Positions 25,543 to 36,268 of a stretch of DNA of 64,000 bases are shown piece after piece. The notes beneath the pieces were generated by a model. The model was not told where the DNA came from. It worked only from the letters and a program-made list of their open reading frames with translations, and made no database searches. The stretch covers positions 9,620,193 to 9,684,192 of the forward strand of contig SCHM01000001.1 of the NCBI GenBank assembly GCA_004123355.1, read 5' to 3'. Each line of letters begins with the position of its first letter. Within the stretch, counting starts at the first letter, position 1. This DNA is from Amphirosellinia nigrospora. Taxonomy: Eukaryota; Ascomycota; Sordariomycetes; Xylariales; Xylariaceae. The position numbers and the translations under genes are program-made.

Positions 25543-26501
25543 GTTGATTGGTGAGACCAGTAGGAAAAGAAAGCAACATAAAAAGTGCGTCCTTTTGGCG
25601 TGAGTATGCTTAAGTTTCTCCGCGACAACTTTTGACAACAAGGTAGTCAAGATTTACTCAGATGACACTGATGCCACAATTGCGACTGGGCTACCCCAGC
25701 GAGCTCTCGAGCTTCCTGAGTAAGTATTAACTGCAGCTCTTACCCTTGTCACAGAAATCCTGTGATAGTAATGCATGAATTCTAGCGCCATCTCACGACG
25801 ACGGTGCGATATTACGCCGTCAACAATCGGCAAACCCAAGGCAGTGCCGGCCCGGATGGATGCAGCCGCGGCCATTAAATAATCAGAACTAAATAATAGA
25901 ATGCGGTGTTCTTTTGTTGCATTGCATTTCTCTGCTAAAATTCGCCTGCTCAACGCTCAAGGGCTATCCAATGGGGGTTGGGCGACTTGCAGAACCGGAT
26001 CTAAAGTACAGGATCTAGTCTAGATTCCCATCATGAGAATCAGAAGTCGCATGCAGTCTCACAAACACGCCAGAATAGGAGTGAGGAGACTGCATGCCAA
26101 GAATTTATCAATTCAAACAAGCCTTGCCTATGATAGTATTAGTCACTGTGCTGCTCTAGACTCGGTCCCAAACATGTAGGTATGCTGCCGAGTGCTGCAT
26201 GTTTCTGTTCGCTGTCCGAAGATAGCGAGCTCTGAGATGCGACCATCGAAGCGATATCGGGCCGGCAAGACGTTCAGGATGATGGATGCACATAACGCAC
26301 AGACGATACAACGCATCATTATAGTCGAAAAGTACGAATCCCGTGGCGATTAGGGGGGGTGTTAGAAGAAAATATTAGGAAGAATAACAAGTACGTTTAT
26401 CCGAAAACGAGGCCGTCAAGCACATTCTGGAGCCTGTCCACTACTACCTAATCTCCGTCGACACCTCTTCAATCAGTCAAGATTCACACACAATAGTCAA
26501 G
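25543..26501. other. Divergent promoter between UstYa copy A and small peptide gene
   Basis: Shared upstream region of a minus-strand UstYa gene and a plus-strand candidate precursor. A 99-codon minus frame at 25654-25953 has no recognisable motif and probably is leader or noise. A CACAATAGTCAAG leader lies immediately before the peptide ATG. Confidence 0.4.
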
Positions 26502-26731
26502 ATGAAATCTCTTGATATTATTTTCGCCTTCCTCACGGCAGGTGCGCTTGGTGCGCCAGCCGTCGCTCTTACTAGTGCCGAAGGTAGGCAAATAATCATC
26601 AATAAAACTCAAAGCTTATGATTTCGTGTTAATCTCGATTTCTTATAGAACACGCAAAGTTTCTGAGCATCAGTCCATATAAGAATTTTGTTGATGCGGC
26701 GGATCCTCGCAAGGTCTTGGGCGAGAAGTAA
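26502..26731 (+). CDS. Small secreted peptide, candidate single-core RiPP precursor
   Basis: A two-exon gene of 54 codons that simple frame scanning misses: exon 1 is 26502-26583, a 65-base GT-AG intron follows (GTAGGC...TTATAG, 26584-26648), exon 2 is 26649-26731 with TAA. Exon 1 is a signal peptide (MKSLDIIFAFLTAGALG, cleavage likely near APA). Exon 2 is short and contains HAKFLSISPYKNFVD, then DPRKVLGEK at the end. Its plan, signal exon plus a phase-1 intron plus a short tail, is the same as that of the multi-core precursor at 29557. The SPYK element resembles the LPFK element of those cores. It lies between the two UstYa genes. There is no good Kex2 KR pair, so processing would have to differ. 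No frame break. Being a precursor is an inference from position and form; an unrelated small secreted protein is the alternative. Confidence 0.6.
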
Positions 26732-27115
26732 TCGGCTTCTTTATGACTGCGAGTGAAGGATGGGGTTGGGTTGTTGAAATGTGATGAGGAGAGTGTTACA
26801 TTTATGTTTTAATTAATACTCTACTATTGGTATAAACCTGGATCTTTATGTCGTTTTCAAACCCATTATTGCCTGTTGATAACCTTGATCGGACATCTGA
26901 TCATCATAAACAAAGATCTGCGTAGTTATAATATTCAACTTTCGCTACGCGAGTTCACCAATACAACATGTTAAACTTAACATCTCAATGCTCATCTTTC
27001 AATTAATAATGCGGATATAGGCGCTTCACAGTGAGCGGAAGACTCTGTTTCATAAGAAATTAAATGACTTGACAAATCAAATGTTTTACTCTATTGCAAT
27101 TTTTGAACTAGCCAC

Positions 27116-28140
27116 CTACAGATTCTCAGCCAAAGCATGAGCGTACTGCCATTCAAGGATCTTGTCGTAGTTACGGCACTTCATGTTGACATTAAAATCA
27201 GTCTTGTACCCGCGACTTGCTTCCTTCGTCTACCATCACGAGCAGAGGCACCACGTCAGCCGAGCACATAAGCTGCTGGCGTAACGCATCGATACAGTGG
27301 TCAACATGAGTGCGATCGAGGGCATTGTTGGGATCCGTGACGTTCATGTCGACCATGGTGCGGTGATCCTTCTCGATCCACTCTGACATGTGAGTGGCGT
27401 AATGTTCCTTATAGGTGAACTGGCGTATTTGATTCTAATCGAAATTAGATTGAGGCTGTCCGTTATTTGATATTAGAGGGGTGTACTCACAAGACAGTGT
27501 AGGTAATGAAAGACCTCGAGGTTCGCAACATAGCCCTTTTCGGGTCATTGCCGCCGGCGTGCAAGAGACCTTCTGTTGATTTCCCCAGTCGATCATATCT
27601 TCTTTCTTAAGCTCAATGTTTCCGTCTATGCAGGGGTTAGTATCCTCTTTAGTAAAGGGTACCATTCGTGAAATAGAGAGCGTACGATCCCACAAGCTTC
27701 TCCATCGGTGTTCTAACTCGATCGTTGGTGGCCGCCTAGCTCTATCTTTTCTCCAAAGATGTTATTATAGGTGATATGTCGATATTCAACAGCATTATCT
27801 TCGAAAAGAGGGGCTTTACAATTAGTTAGTCAAGTTGTTAGTGAATTTATTATGTGTCTCCTCACAATATGAGCTGAGCGATCGCGCGCACGCCAGTTCG
27901 TAGAGATCTGTCGACCACTGACGCGCGAAGAGTCCCAGACTTATTGCAGCTATTATCCATGGAATCAATAGATAGATGAGGAACAAAAATGTGACACCTG
28001 GATATGGGTTCAACTGAACGATGGCATTTTTGACAGCAGAGCTGTTTACCATCTATGAAACTGAGGCTTTCTTCGTCTACTAGGGACGACTCGCCAGGCG
28101 ACTCAGGGTGCAGATAGTCGGACGACTCTGTGTCAAACAT
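27116..28140 (-). CDS. UstYa-family (DUF3328) peptide-modifying oxidase, copy B
   Basis: Second UstYa homologue, about 250-300 residues. From the ATG at 28140: an acidic cytosolic tail (SPGESSLVDEESLSFI), then one transmembrane helix (GVTFLFLIYLLIPWIIAAISL, about 27935-28000). The domain continues with APLFEDNAVEYRHITYNNIFGE after an intron ending near 27810. The HxxHC motifs are HYLHC (about 27500, directly before an intron at about 27436-27490) and HVDHC near 27300, followed by IDALRQQLMCSADVVP. The C-terminus KCRNYDKILEWQ near 27150 is a common UstYa ending; the stop is TAG at 27116. The usual YRGPP motif is replaced by a GGHQRS-like segment, so this copy is more divergent than copy A. Breaks near 28045, 27540 and 27213 look like missing bases. 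It is the upstream, divergent neighbour of the repeat precursor. Confidence 0.82.
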
Positions 28141-29556
28141 GATGGAATTGTGAATCTAATGATGCAAAGCCAACTCGGAACACCGTTGGATATTGTTTTT
28201 AAATCGTTTTGTTTCCCGGATAACGAATCTAACTATCCGTTAGGTCATTTCCTCTTCATACCTAGAGTATCTTGGCGAACAGACGTACCTGGTCGAGTCT
28301 ATGTTCCCTTACGCGAGGTTGAACACATATGACCGGATCCAAGCAAACTTTCCTCTCGATCGGAACACTTTCCGAGTTCGACTTAGGGAATAAGGCGTCA
28401 TTGCATGGAAAAGTACGATCGAAATATGACATTTCTGTCAGCATAGGACGTCGTGATAAGATGCATACATTCATTCCAAATCTGTTTGCATCGTGAGTGA
28501 GCTAATGCACCCTGCAATATGGCAATATATATTTCTGACTAAACCCGCGCTGAAGCTCGGCAAGCTGCACGACCACAAAACTAACCATGGGCTTGGAGTG
28601 CTTCGGTTAGCGAAAGCCCTACCACATCGGCCAAGGGCCAAGCGGCCGGCATCAAGACTTGGCAACGGAGACAAGCTTTGTCCGCCAAACAACCGGGCCT
28701 ATTTGCTTGACATGGATCACGTAATTACAAATGTAGTGCAACGACATTCTATCTTTTCACTCATATCTTTATCGAGTTGTAAGGCTTAGACTGCAATACT
28801 AACTGAACATATGCTACTGATTTGCGACATAGAAAAGGGGTTTAAGCTATCTAGAATGAGAGAGGCGTACTTGCAGTAAAATTGAACGCCGATTACCGGC
28901 AGTTCTCTAAGGTAGGCTTACGATGAGGCATGGCCTTTAGCTGCACTGCCGGGTCAATACTCCTACGATCCTATTCGCGACTTCGTGAGACCTGTCTTAG
29001 GCGACGCCCTCGGCGCGAATGGTCCAGGAGGCGTGCATGCATATTAGCGGAGTGGTGTGATCACAACACACTTCAACAATTCGCCATACCCAGCGACTAG
29101 TCATAGGGAGAGTGCATGTCGGTAGAGTCTTCGGCAATCACAGTATACGAATGTCCTGATGCAGTAGGTTACTAAGATATGATGTTCCACGGGGTAATAA
29201 ACGAGGACGGCTGCGAGATTACGGACCTGAGTACCGGGGTCTCGTTGGCCATGCGATGTGGAGTGTCAGGACCTCGTCGAGTCAACTATTTGGTGTATGC
29301 AGGCTGTAGAGATTGCTCGAAGAGATCCAAACACCCTCATCAGGTAGTTTGTTACATACATGCTGCTATGTTACGTGCCATAGAGAAGGTTTGTACTGAC
29401 AAATATATTTGCGTGACGGCTATAAAGGGCAGTAATGCTCGTGAACTTTGGACACTCTCTTGTCTCTACCACTAAGGCCCTTAGATCTGAGATCTCATCC
29501 CATCCCATCATCTATAAACTATTGCCTAGGCTTGACAGTTCAAAACCAGTCCCCAA
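28141..29556. other. Divergent promoter between UstYa copy B and repeat precursor
   Basis: About 1.4 kb with no gene that I can support; frames at 28493-28789 and 29179-29475 lack known motifs. As the space between a modifying enzyme gene and its likely substrate gene, it would hold the shared control region. I cannot identify a specific binding site. Confidence 0.4.
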
Positions 29557-30219
29557 ATGGCTCTTTCCAAACTCCTACTCCTAACCCTCACCGTGTTGGC
29601 AGCCGCCCTTCCGGTCGAGAAGGATAGCAGAGCTGTTGACGGTAAGCCAAAGCAAGACTTCCCCCCGTTCATTTAATTTTCTGTCACACGTAATGGAACT
29701 CGAATGCCGTTAACATCGCCACTATGTAGATGCCTTCATCGACAACAAGATCAAACCCTTTGTCTATGACGGCAAGAGGAGCGAGCCTGACGAGTTCATC
29801 GACAACAAAATAATCATCCTGCCCTTCAAATACGAGGAGAACTCGAAGCGGAGCGAGTCCGATGAGTTCATTGACAACAAGATCATCATCCTCCCCTTCA
29901 AGTACGACGCAAAGGAGAAGCGGGAGCTGTCCGATGAATTCATCGACAACAAGATCAAGCCCTTTGTCTACGATGCCATAAAGAGGAACAACCCCGACGA
30001 GTTCATCGATAACAAGATCATCATCCTGCCCTTCAAGTATGAGGCCGAGGAAAAGCGCGAGGCCGGTCATGATGTCCAGAAGAGGAGCGAGTCTGATGAA
30101 TTCATTGACAACAAAATCATCATCTTACCCTTCAGTACGAGGCGAACGAGAAGCGGAGCGAGTCTGACGAGTTCATTGACAATAAAATTATCATCTTGCC
30201 CTTCAAGTATGACGCTTAG
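29557..30219 (+). CDS. Multi-core, Kex2-processed RiPP precursor with seven repeats
   Basis: Secreted precursor of the KEP/dikaritin type (compare UstA, PhomA, GigA). Exon 1 (29557-29641) encodes a signal peptide (MALSKLLLLTLTVLAAALP). The 88-base intron (29642-29729) is phase 1. Exon 2 holds seven repeats built on DEFIDNKI, starting near 29730, 29780, 29852, 29924, 29987, 30086 and 30157. Each repeat but the last closes with a dibasic Lys-Arg site (29774, 29846, 29918, 29981, 30053, 30151). A short non-repeat spacer with its own Lys-Arg (30080) follows repeat 5. Two core types occur: KIIILPFKY in repeats 2, 3, 5, 6, 7 and KIKPFVYD in repeats 1 and 4. The frame breaks once in repeat 6 (about 30134), probably a lost A; the last part is in the other frame. 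TAG at 30217. Product and biological activity unknown. Confidence 0.88.
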
Positions 30220-30852
30220 GAAGCTTATGTTCAAGGATCGAACTAGAAGTAAAACACCAGTTACCCCCCCACCCCTCATCTTCACTTTTACCACTCTCAG
30301 ATATTTCTTTTTTTTTTAAAAAAAGAAAAGATCGATGAGATCTGGGGCAATCTTGTGGAAATTGGTGCTTTAGAAGGGGTTATAGTTCACCGTCATATTT
30401 ATAGATCGAGGATATATATGACTTGACCAATCAAACTCGATATCAGTAGTTGTACGTAAAAAGAGTATTTCGCGAGCTTCATTGGTGTCAGTGTTTGAGT
30501 AATGCGAGAGCTAACTATCACTACATCTCTAATTCGTCTCGGGAAGATCAAGCACATCACGCTTGTATCATTATGCATAAATGCATAATTCACAGATACG
30601 AAACATGCTGTCAGAACCAGAAAACAGGCAAATAATCGATGCGTATCCAGTAGTAACTTTGGAGCTGCATGCCATCGGCCCTGAATTGAATATGCCTCCC
30701 TGCCCGGATTTTTCAAGGCTTGCTGTCTACCACACCGATAAACCACTTAATACCGTTGTTTCACGATGGAAGTGCTTGATTAGTTTGTATTGAAGATATC
30801 AAAGCCTAGAAACGGAGGCTTGTCGCGATAACATCAACCAGACCATCGAAGC
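30220..30852. other. 3' region of the precursor and promoter of the seven-helix gene
   Basis: Contains a T8/A6 pair near 30308-30325 that may help 3' end formation. Small frames at 30399-30793 are without motifs. No gene called. Confidence 0.4.
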
Positions 30853-32363
30853 TTGCGTCAAAATCTCAGTTCCACGTACGAGCTCGGACTGGCTATAGGG
30901 GAGTCCGCTGCAAGTGGTGTCCCACGCGCGCAATCAGCCATCGAAGGTCCCATCCACTCCACGAAGAATGGCATCCGGAAAGCTCGCCCTCTGGCTCTGC
31001 AACGGGTCGCGACATGCCTGATCCTGGCGGTTTTCGGGCTGCGGAAATGGAGAAAGCTAGCCTTTACGATGAGCGACTGCTGGCTCGCCGTGGCGCTGGC
31101 CTTCAACGCCATGCGCATGGTCGGAGACTACCATATCGACAAGTACGGGACGCCGCTGAGCTATTCCGTCTACCTTGCAACGCGTAGGTCATTGAAAACC
31201 TCATCGCACAAGGAGTTGTGCTGTCGCGTCTTTTGCACGGTAGGGGCGAACGGGACCAAGCTAACTCGATTTGACACCCCTATAGTATCGCCAGAAGAAG
31301 CTGCGTCGTTGGACCTCGAGGTGACGCCGGACGAAGCCAATGGCCTTGTTTTGACGGGCAAGCTTTTGATCCCGACACGTGTATCGATTACCGTCGTGTA
31401 CGTAACCATCCCTCCTTATCAACATTGGTAACATAAAGATTGAGAGTGGCATATTGGCGCCTCAACGATTACTGACGATACTGATAGGATATGGAGTTTG
31501 AATATGGCAGTGCTGGATTTGCTTCGTACCATTGTTGCGGAAATGTGAGAACAAGCAGCAGCTATTTTGGTCGATATACACCGTGCTGGCTTTGACATTC
31601 TTCGTAACTATCTTGGCCGCCTTCATCGAGTGCCAGCCACTGAGACTCAACTGGATGTTGCTCCCTGATGTTGTCAAATGGTGAGACTGATAAATGATGT
31701 TGCTAGTGGGAAGGCTAACGTATCGGTAGCTCGTTTGTACTGCCTGGATAATGACTTACGGTAGGTATTCCGTGGACTGAAGGATATAATCTGATCGTGT
31801 GCTGACCACTACCTGCAGAAATAAGCAACATCACGATAGATTACACGATCGGATTTATTCTCATCTTTCTACTCTTCAAACGAAAGACCCCAAAGCAGGA
31901 ACGACTCAAGCTTTCTATTTTGGGACTTTGGGTGATCTGGGGTATAGTCGTGATGATACGCGTAATACAAGGAGAGTCATTCATCGACATTCTCCAGAAC
32001 AGAATAGGATGGGGATCAGTTGAAGTATTATTCGCTACTTCGGTCGCTACTTTACCAATCATCTACATTCTGCTCAGACCGGTCCCTCAAGACATGGAAC
32101 ACGACGTGGAAAAGGAGATAGGTGGAGGTTCTGAGGATCTACCACTGTCATTACCCTCGTCGGGGAGGCAAGTCACCCAGGAGACTGGCAACTGCAGCAA
32201 GGGTAGGGTGGAACAACCCAGGGGTATGGGGTGCGTCGATACCCAGGCCTGGAGGTGTAGAGACAATGGGACGGAGAGAACGAGCGTTTATGGCAAGGTT
32301 TGTAAGCCAATGCAACAAAGCTCGGCATTTAATCCGCCCCAGGAAAGTAGGAGATCGGAATAG
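30853..32363 (+). CDS. Rhodopsin-domain seven-helix fungal membrane protein
   Basis: Belongs by pattern to the large fungal rhodopsin-like integral membrane family (PF20684), whose members are mostly uncharacterised and include CFEM receptors and many gene-cluster neighbours. Visible pieces are RKWRKLAFTMSDCWLAVALAF (about 31040-31100) and, after an intron ending near 31487, IWSLNMAVLDLLRTIV. In the next frame come ENKQQLFWSIYTVLALTFFV and ILAAFIECQPLRLNW (about 31550-31660). After two further introns (about 31680-31818) follows ITIDYTIGFILIFLLFKRK, then LGLWVIWGIVVMIRVIQG and GWGSVEVLFATSVATLPIIY (about 32010-32070). A polar tail ends at 32363. The frame breaks near 31532, apparently by one missing base. 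The first ATG is unresolved: the open frame begins with a non-ATG codon, so the 5' end is approximate. It lies in the same direction directly after the repeat precursor. Confidence 0.68.
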
Positions 32364-32987
32364 CTGGCAAGCCCTCCGAGACACACTCCGACACTCGCGT
32401 CCGGGTTCGAGAGTCAGTTTAGGGATGCAAGAGACAGAAGATGACCACACGAAGCACTGGCTGGATGGATTGAGCTACACGAAATGAATTCCAGTCCTCA
32501 AGCCAGAGAAGCGTCTTCGCCTGAACCCGAGGATGGAGGCAGGGACGGGGAATCTTTGTTGCAACAGAGATTCACCAGGCATTTGAGGATGCCCATCGGC
32601 CACGTATCATCACGAACCTCGACGCGCTAGGTTAAATCGCAGAGCGGCGTAGCTAGGAGACTGCGATAGTTTTAAACGAGCCGAGTCGTCCGCACAACCT
32701 TTGAAAGGAGCTCAGGGCTTGTTGATATGCGAAATAATGATGATGGCGTTAAATAGTGTATTAATAGTAATTGTCGGGCAGTATACAAAGAGTTGTGAAG
32801 AAGCGTTCCCTAGGTTGAGTCGGGGGTCGTAGATGGCTTGATAGTTGTTTCCTAACAGACTAGAGGCCCGAAAAAATTCTTTCAACTCAAGCTTGAGAAC
32901 TTTTTACGCCATTCCACCTTGTATGGGATCGTGCTAGCGCCCATAACTCTAAAATAGCTCCATGACTTCAGGGTCGGTGGAGGTTTT
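32364..32987. other. Convergent 3' regions, no gene
   Basis: Space between the 3' ends of the seven-helix gene and the PRP17/CDC40 gene. An overlapping plus frame runs to 32487 and could be the true C-terminus of the membrane protein if another base is missing. Nothing else seen. Confidence 0.4.
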
Positions 32988-34776
32988 TTAATCCCAATAC
33001 CGGATGACACCATCTAGTCCTGCGGCAACTACTTTACTTGTTTCTTGGGGATGCCAAAGTAGCGCGGTTATGGCCTGGTCCCCAGCCGGTAGCTTATGGT
33101 ACATCTGCAAGTCTTCCATCCCTGCGATCACAGTTAGTATTCGGTCTATTAACTGCGCAAAGCAGTAGTAACATAGAAAACTTACAAAAGACGACGAATC
33201 CTGTATCTCCGCTGGCTAGAACTGGCCATCGGACTAAAGGCCAAATCGATAGCCGTGCCAGCGTTATTATGTCCCCGGAAGCTCTTCTTTCTATTTTGCC
33301 GGAATTTGTCTGTCGCACCATACACTAGCACCTGGTTGTCTGAGCTCTGACAAGCCAGATATTTTTGTGAGGGGTGTAACGCAGTACGAGTGACTGGATA
33401 GAGATGCGGCTCGGCGATATACTAATGCCATATGTCAGTGAATCTCACCCAAAAAAGCGTGTTTTTTTCTAGTCCGACACTTACTTATGGGTACTGGTAT
33501 GTTGTAATCCCAGCAACGGATCGATTTATCATCCGAGGTGGTCATGAAGCGTCTATTGTCATCCACGAAAGTTATTGTGTTGATAGGTCCGAGGTGGTGG
33601 TCGTATTCTTGAACCAGTTCGCCACTTCGAGTCATATTGAACGATCTTATTATCCGACAACCCAGCTAAGAACTCGTTTTGGTGTTCCAGGGACGGGTTG
33701 AACCGAAGGACATTAGGCGTCTTGCCGGTTGTAAATTTACTGAGACATTGTCCGGTTTCAGTATCCCAAAGCTTCATAGACCGGTCGTAGGAGCCAGAAA
33801 TGAATTGGGTGCCATCACGGGTGAAGCTGATATCGGAAATGGCCTTGGTATGTCCACAGTACGATCGTAGAAGCTCCCTGTTATGGTAAACGTCGAAGAT
33901 TTTTACTGTCGTATCAGCACTAGCAGACAGCAAAAGATGGCCGGACGTGGGATAGAAGCGAAGCGCCGTAACAGCTTTGTTGTGATGCTTCCACGTATGG
34001 ATAAGCTTTTTCGGGATGTAATTCGTGAAAGTTCCAGGTTCTTTCTGGAGGTCGATATCGAGGTCTTGCGGTATGTGCATACTGCAGCATCAAGTGTCAG
34101 TAATCCCTTACCATGGCGAGGAAATAAAGCAGATACGGCGCGAGGTCACTTACTATGTCCGTCCCTGGTAGTCAAACTGCTCAGAAGCCGTGGAATACAG
34201 TCGTCTCTTCTCCCATTTCCTCCACCTCTTTCCGCCTTGCCAATGCGGCAGCCGGTGCCGAGACGACAGCACCACTCTCTACAACATCGTCGCCTTCGTC
34301 GTCTTCGTAAACATACTCGACTTCCTCATCACTCGCGAGCTCTACGTCCTCGTCGACCTCTTCCCATTCTGGTTTCTTATACGAGGCCCAAGGACCGACG
34401 TATGCGCCCTCGCCATCGGCGATTGTCGCGTCGCCTTTCTTTTGCCGCCCAGCTCTTATCATCGCAGCTTCGTTTTTGACATCTGTGCCCGACCTGTATT
34501 CCCTCTCCGGGCCACCCTTGCCTTCGATGGCCCTGTGCTTCGATCTGAAGCTGTGTTCGGAAATAAAGGTTTCTTGTGCGGTGCCCGTCAGCACATTCTT
34601 TCGTTTTAACGCGTTCGCCTGGTCTTTGAAGGGATTTAGAGGCCCAAATGTTGGTCTGGCAAGCTCTTCGCCGGTGTAGGGCACCACGGCGTGGTTTGGT
34701 TCGGCGTCGTGCTCCGAACGACGAGGGCGTCTTGCGGCGCCATGTTCGGCGGGTATTCACCAAAGCTGTCGGCCAT
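32988..34776 (-). CDS. CDC40: Pre-mRNA splicing factor PRP17/CDC40 (WD40)
   Basis: Spliceosomal WD40 protein needed for the second step of splicing; nuclear. From the ATG at 34776 (MADSFGEYPPNMAPQDA) the N-terminus runs through VVPYTGEELARPTFGPLNPF and an acidic stretch near 34300. Then comes the family signature SEQFDYQGRTYMHIPQDLDID across an intron at about 34084-34155. WD repeats follow: SADTTVKIFDVYHNRELL, GSYDRSMKLWDTETGQC, TSDDKSIRCWDYNIPVPI, then YLACQSSDNQVLVYGATDKF. The protein ends AAGLDGVIRYWD TAA at 32988, exactly the family C-terminus. Introns are visible around 33130-33190 and 33430-33480. Frame breaks near 34700, 34185, 33232 and 33225 look like single missing bases. As this gene is essential or nearly so, they support an assembly-error reading. 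Confidence 0.9.
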
Positions 34777-35607
34777 CTTTATGTTTCTGCTATTTGGTGA
34801 TGAACAAGACGCGCGATCAGTGTTGTCTAAAGATGAGGTTTGTTGGCTCTCCGACACATTTAAGCTCTAAGCATGGCTCAAGGTATTCATCTTCGCGTTA
34901 GCTGAATTGAGGTTAGCGTAGACGTCGCGTTTGCTTGCTCCTGATGTTGCCTCAGGCCGCTGGGCTAAGGCTTAGAGCCACTAGTATTTCTCCACTAAAG
35001 CACCCCAGCATTAGCTCGTTATCGCTAATCAATCTTCCTAACATAATTACATAAGCTCACACATTCACATGCAATCCTGGAAGGCGACCTCGGATTACAC
35101 CCGCACATTACCCAATCTATTCAACGAGGCTTTGCATCTTGCGTTGTTATTCACGAAGGAGCATCTGAGAGAGGCGACTGTTGGGTTTTAACGGAAAACT
35201 TGGGTATTATCTGTATTTTCATCATGCTGAACTGCACGTGAACAAATCTGCGCCGTAAAGACCAGCGCCAATCGCTCCCACCCAGCATCATTGAACCCCT
35301 CCCCCCTTGCCCCTCCAAACCGTCCGCGTACCACTCATCCGGTTCATATACACCTTCTATCATTAAAAGAAACCCGCTCTTTCATGTTCCGACCTTTGTA
35401 TGAATTTTAGAAATACACATTCAGATCTTCCCATACCTTATTCTTGGCTAATTTGGCTGCCATGACCGCTGTGTCCAAAACATTCCCGGTTGGTTGTTCA
35501 AGGTTACCAGAAAGCTGCCATGACTTTCCCGACTTGCTTCTGGTAGGCCCGGAGCATCCGCGATGCTTGTTGGTTATGTGGCATATTGTGCGCAATGTCT
35601 GGGTCGC
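34777..35607. other. Intergenic between CDC40 and ERV14 genes
   Basis: Promoter of the splicing factor gene plus the 3' region of the cargo receptor gene. No gene seen; the 70-codon minus frame at 35151-35363 has no motif. Confidence 0.45.
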
Positions 35608-36268
35608 TTATGCCTTCTCATCTTTGATGAGGGCAACAATCATGCTGTATAGGTAGAAGAAAAACATAATCAAGTGGAAACCAAGCTTGAAAAACGATTC
35701 CTATACAATGTTAATGGAAGTTCTCAACTTGGCGGACGAGCCTGGAGGATTTCTTGCCTTCTTATGAACGTTTAGCTTCCTAAAGATCTCGGTTGCATCC
35801 AGGAGGTGGGTGTTCTCGAGAATTCTGCGGTAAAATATTAGCCTGGGCACTAAGGCATACTTGAAGTCTATAAGATATGTGGCGACGGAGCCTACTTTTT
35901 GACGTTCCAGACAAGGAGCGGAAGGTTCAGTACTAGCGCAACCCAGTAGCCATTGATGAGGAACAGAAGTGTCAAAGCGCCGTGTACAGCAGCCTCGGGG
36001 ATGATGTGTAGTATTGAGACGTTGCAGAGGTCGATAGGGTTGATGTAGTCACTGTATAGGGCGAAGTTGTTAGCATGGCCGATCACTAGTATAAATGACG
36101 TCGCTGATGAAAATGGAGCAAGGTGCGGAGTTTCGACTCGCCGGTGCAAAGTCGCGCAGACACGTACCATTCGAGATCGCTGTACATAATAGTGAAGAAG
36201 ACTTGGAGGAACAGGTTGACGGCATTTATCAGCACGGCGAAGAGGTATAACCACGCTTCGCCCGACAT
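35608..36268 (-). CDS. ERV14: COPII cargo receptor Erv14/cornichon
   Basis: Three-helix cornichon protein that loads membrane cargo into COPII vesicles at the endoplasmic reticulum. Exon 1 (ATG at 36268) reads [20 protein letters not shown] then [13 protein letters not shown]. After an intron (about 36052-36166), exon 2 has [31 protein letters not shown] and LNLPLLVWN. Exon 3 has [20 protein letters not shown]. The last exon has [20 protein letters not shown] then [10 protein letters not shown] and TAA at 35608. The length of about 138 residues is normal. All exons join in frame without any missing base. The third intron (35701-35757) starts with GC, not GT (AAG|GCAAGA...TATAG), a legitimate GC-AG intron with strong complementarity to U1. 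Confidence 0.93.

Noticed and set aside
25654-25953. 99-codon minus-strand frame directly upstream of UstYa copy A
   Set aside because: Begins just before the UstYa gene but has no family motif and no in-frame link; more likely leader or chance.
29684-30070. Minus-strand frame with internal repeats over the precursor
   Set aside because: Its repeats are only the antisense of the precursor repeats; the plus strand has a signal peptide, intron and Kex2 sites.
29557-30219. Repeat protein as a hydrophobin or adhesin
   Set aside because: No Cys pattern or long Ser/Thr repeat; regular Lys-Arg sites and UstYa neighbours fit a processed peptide precursor.
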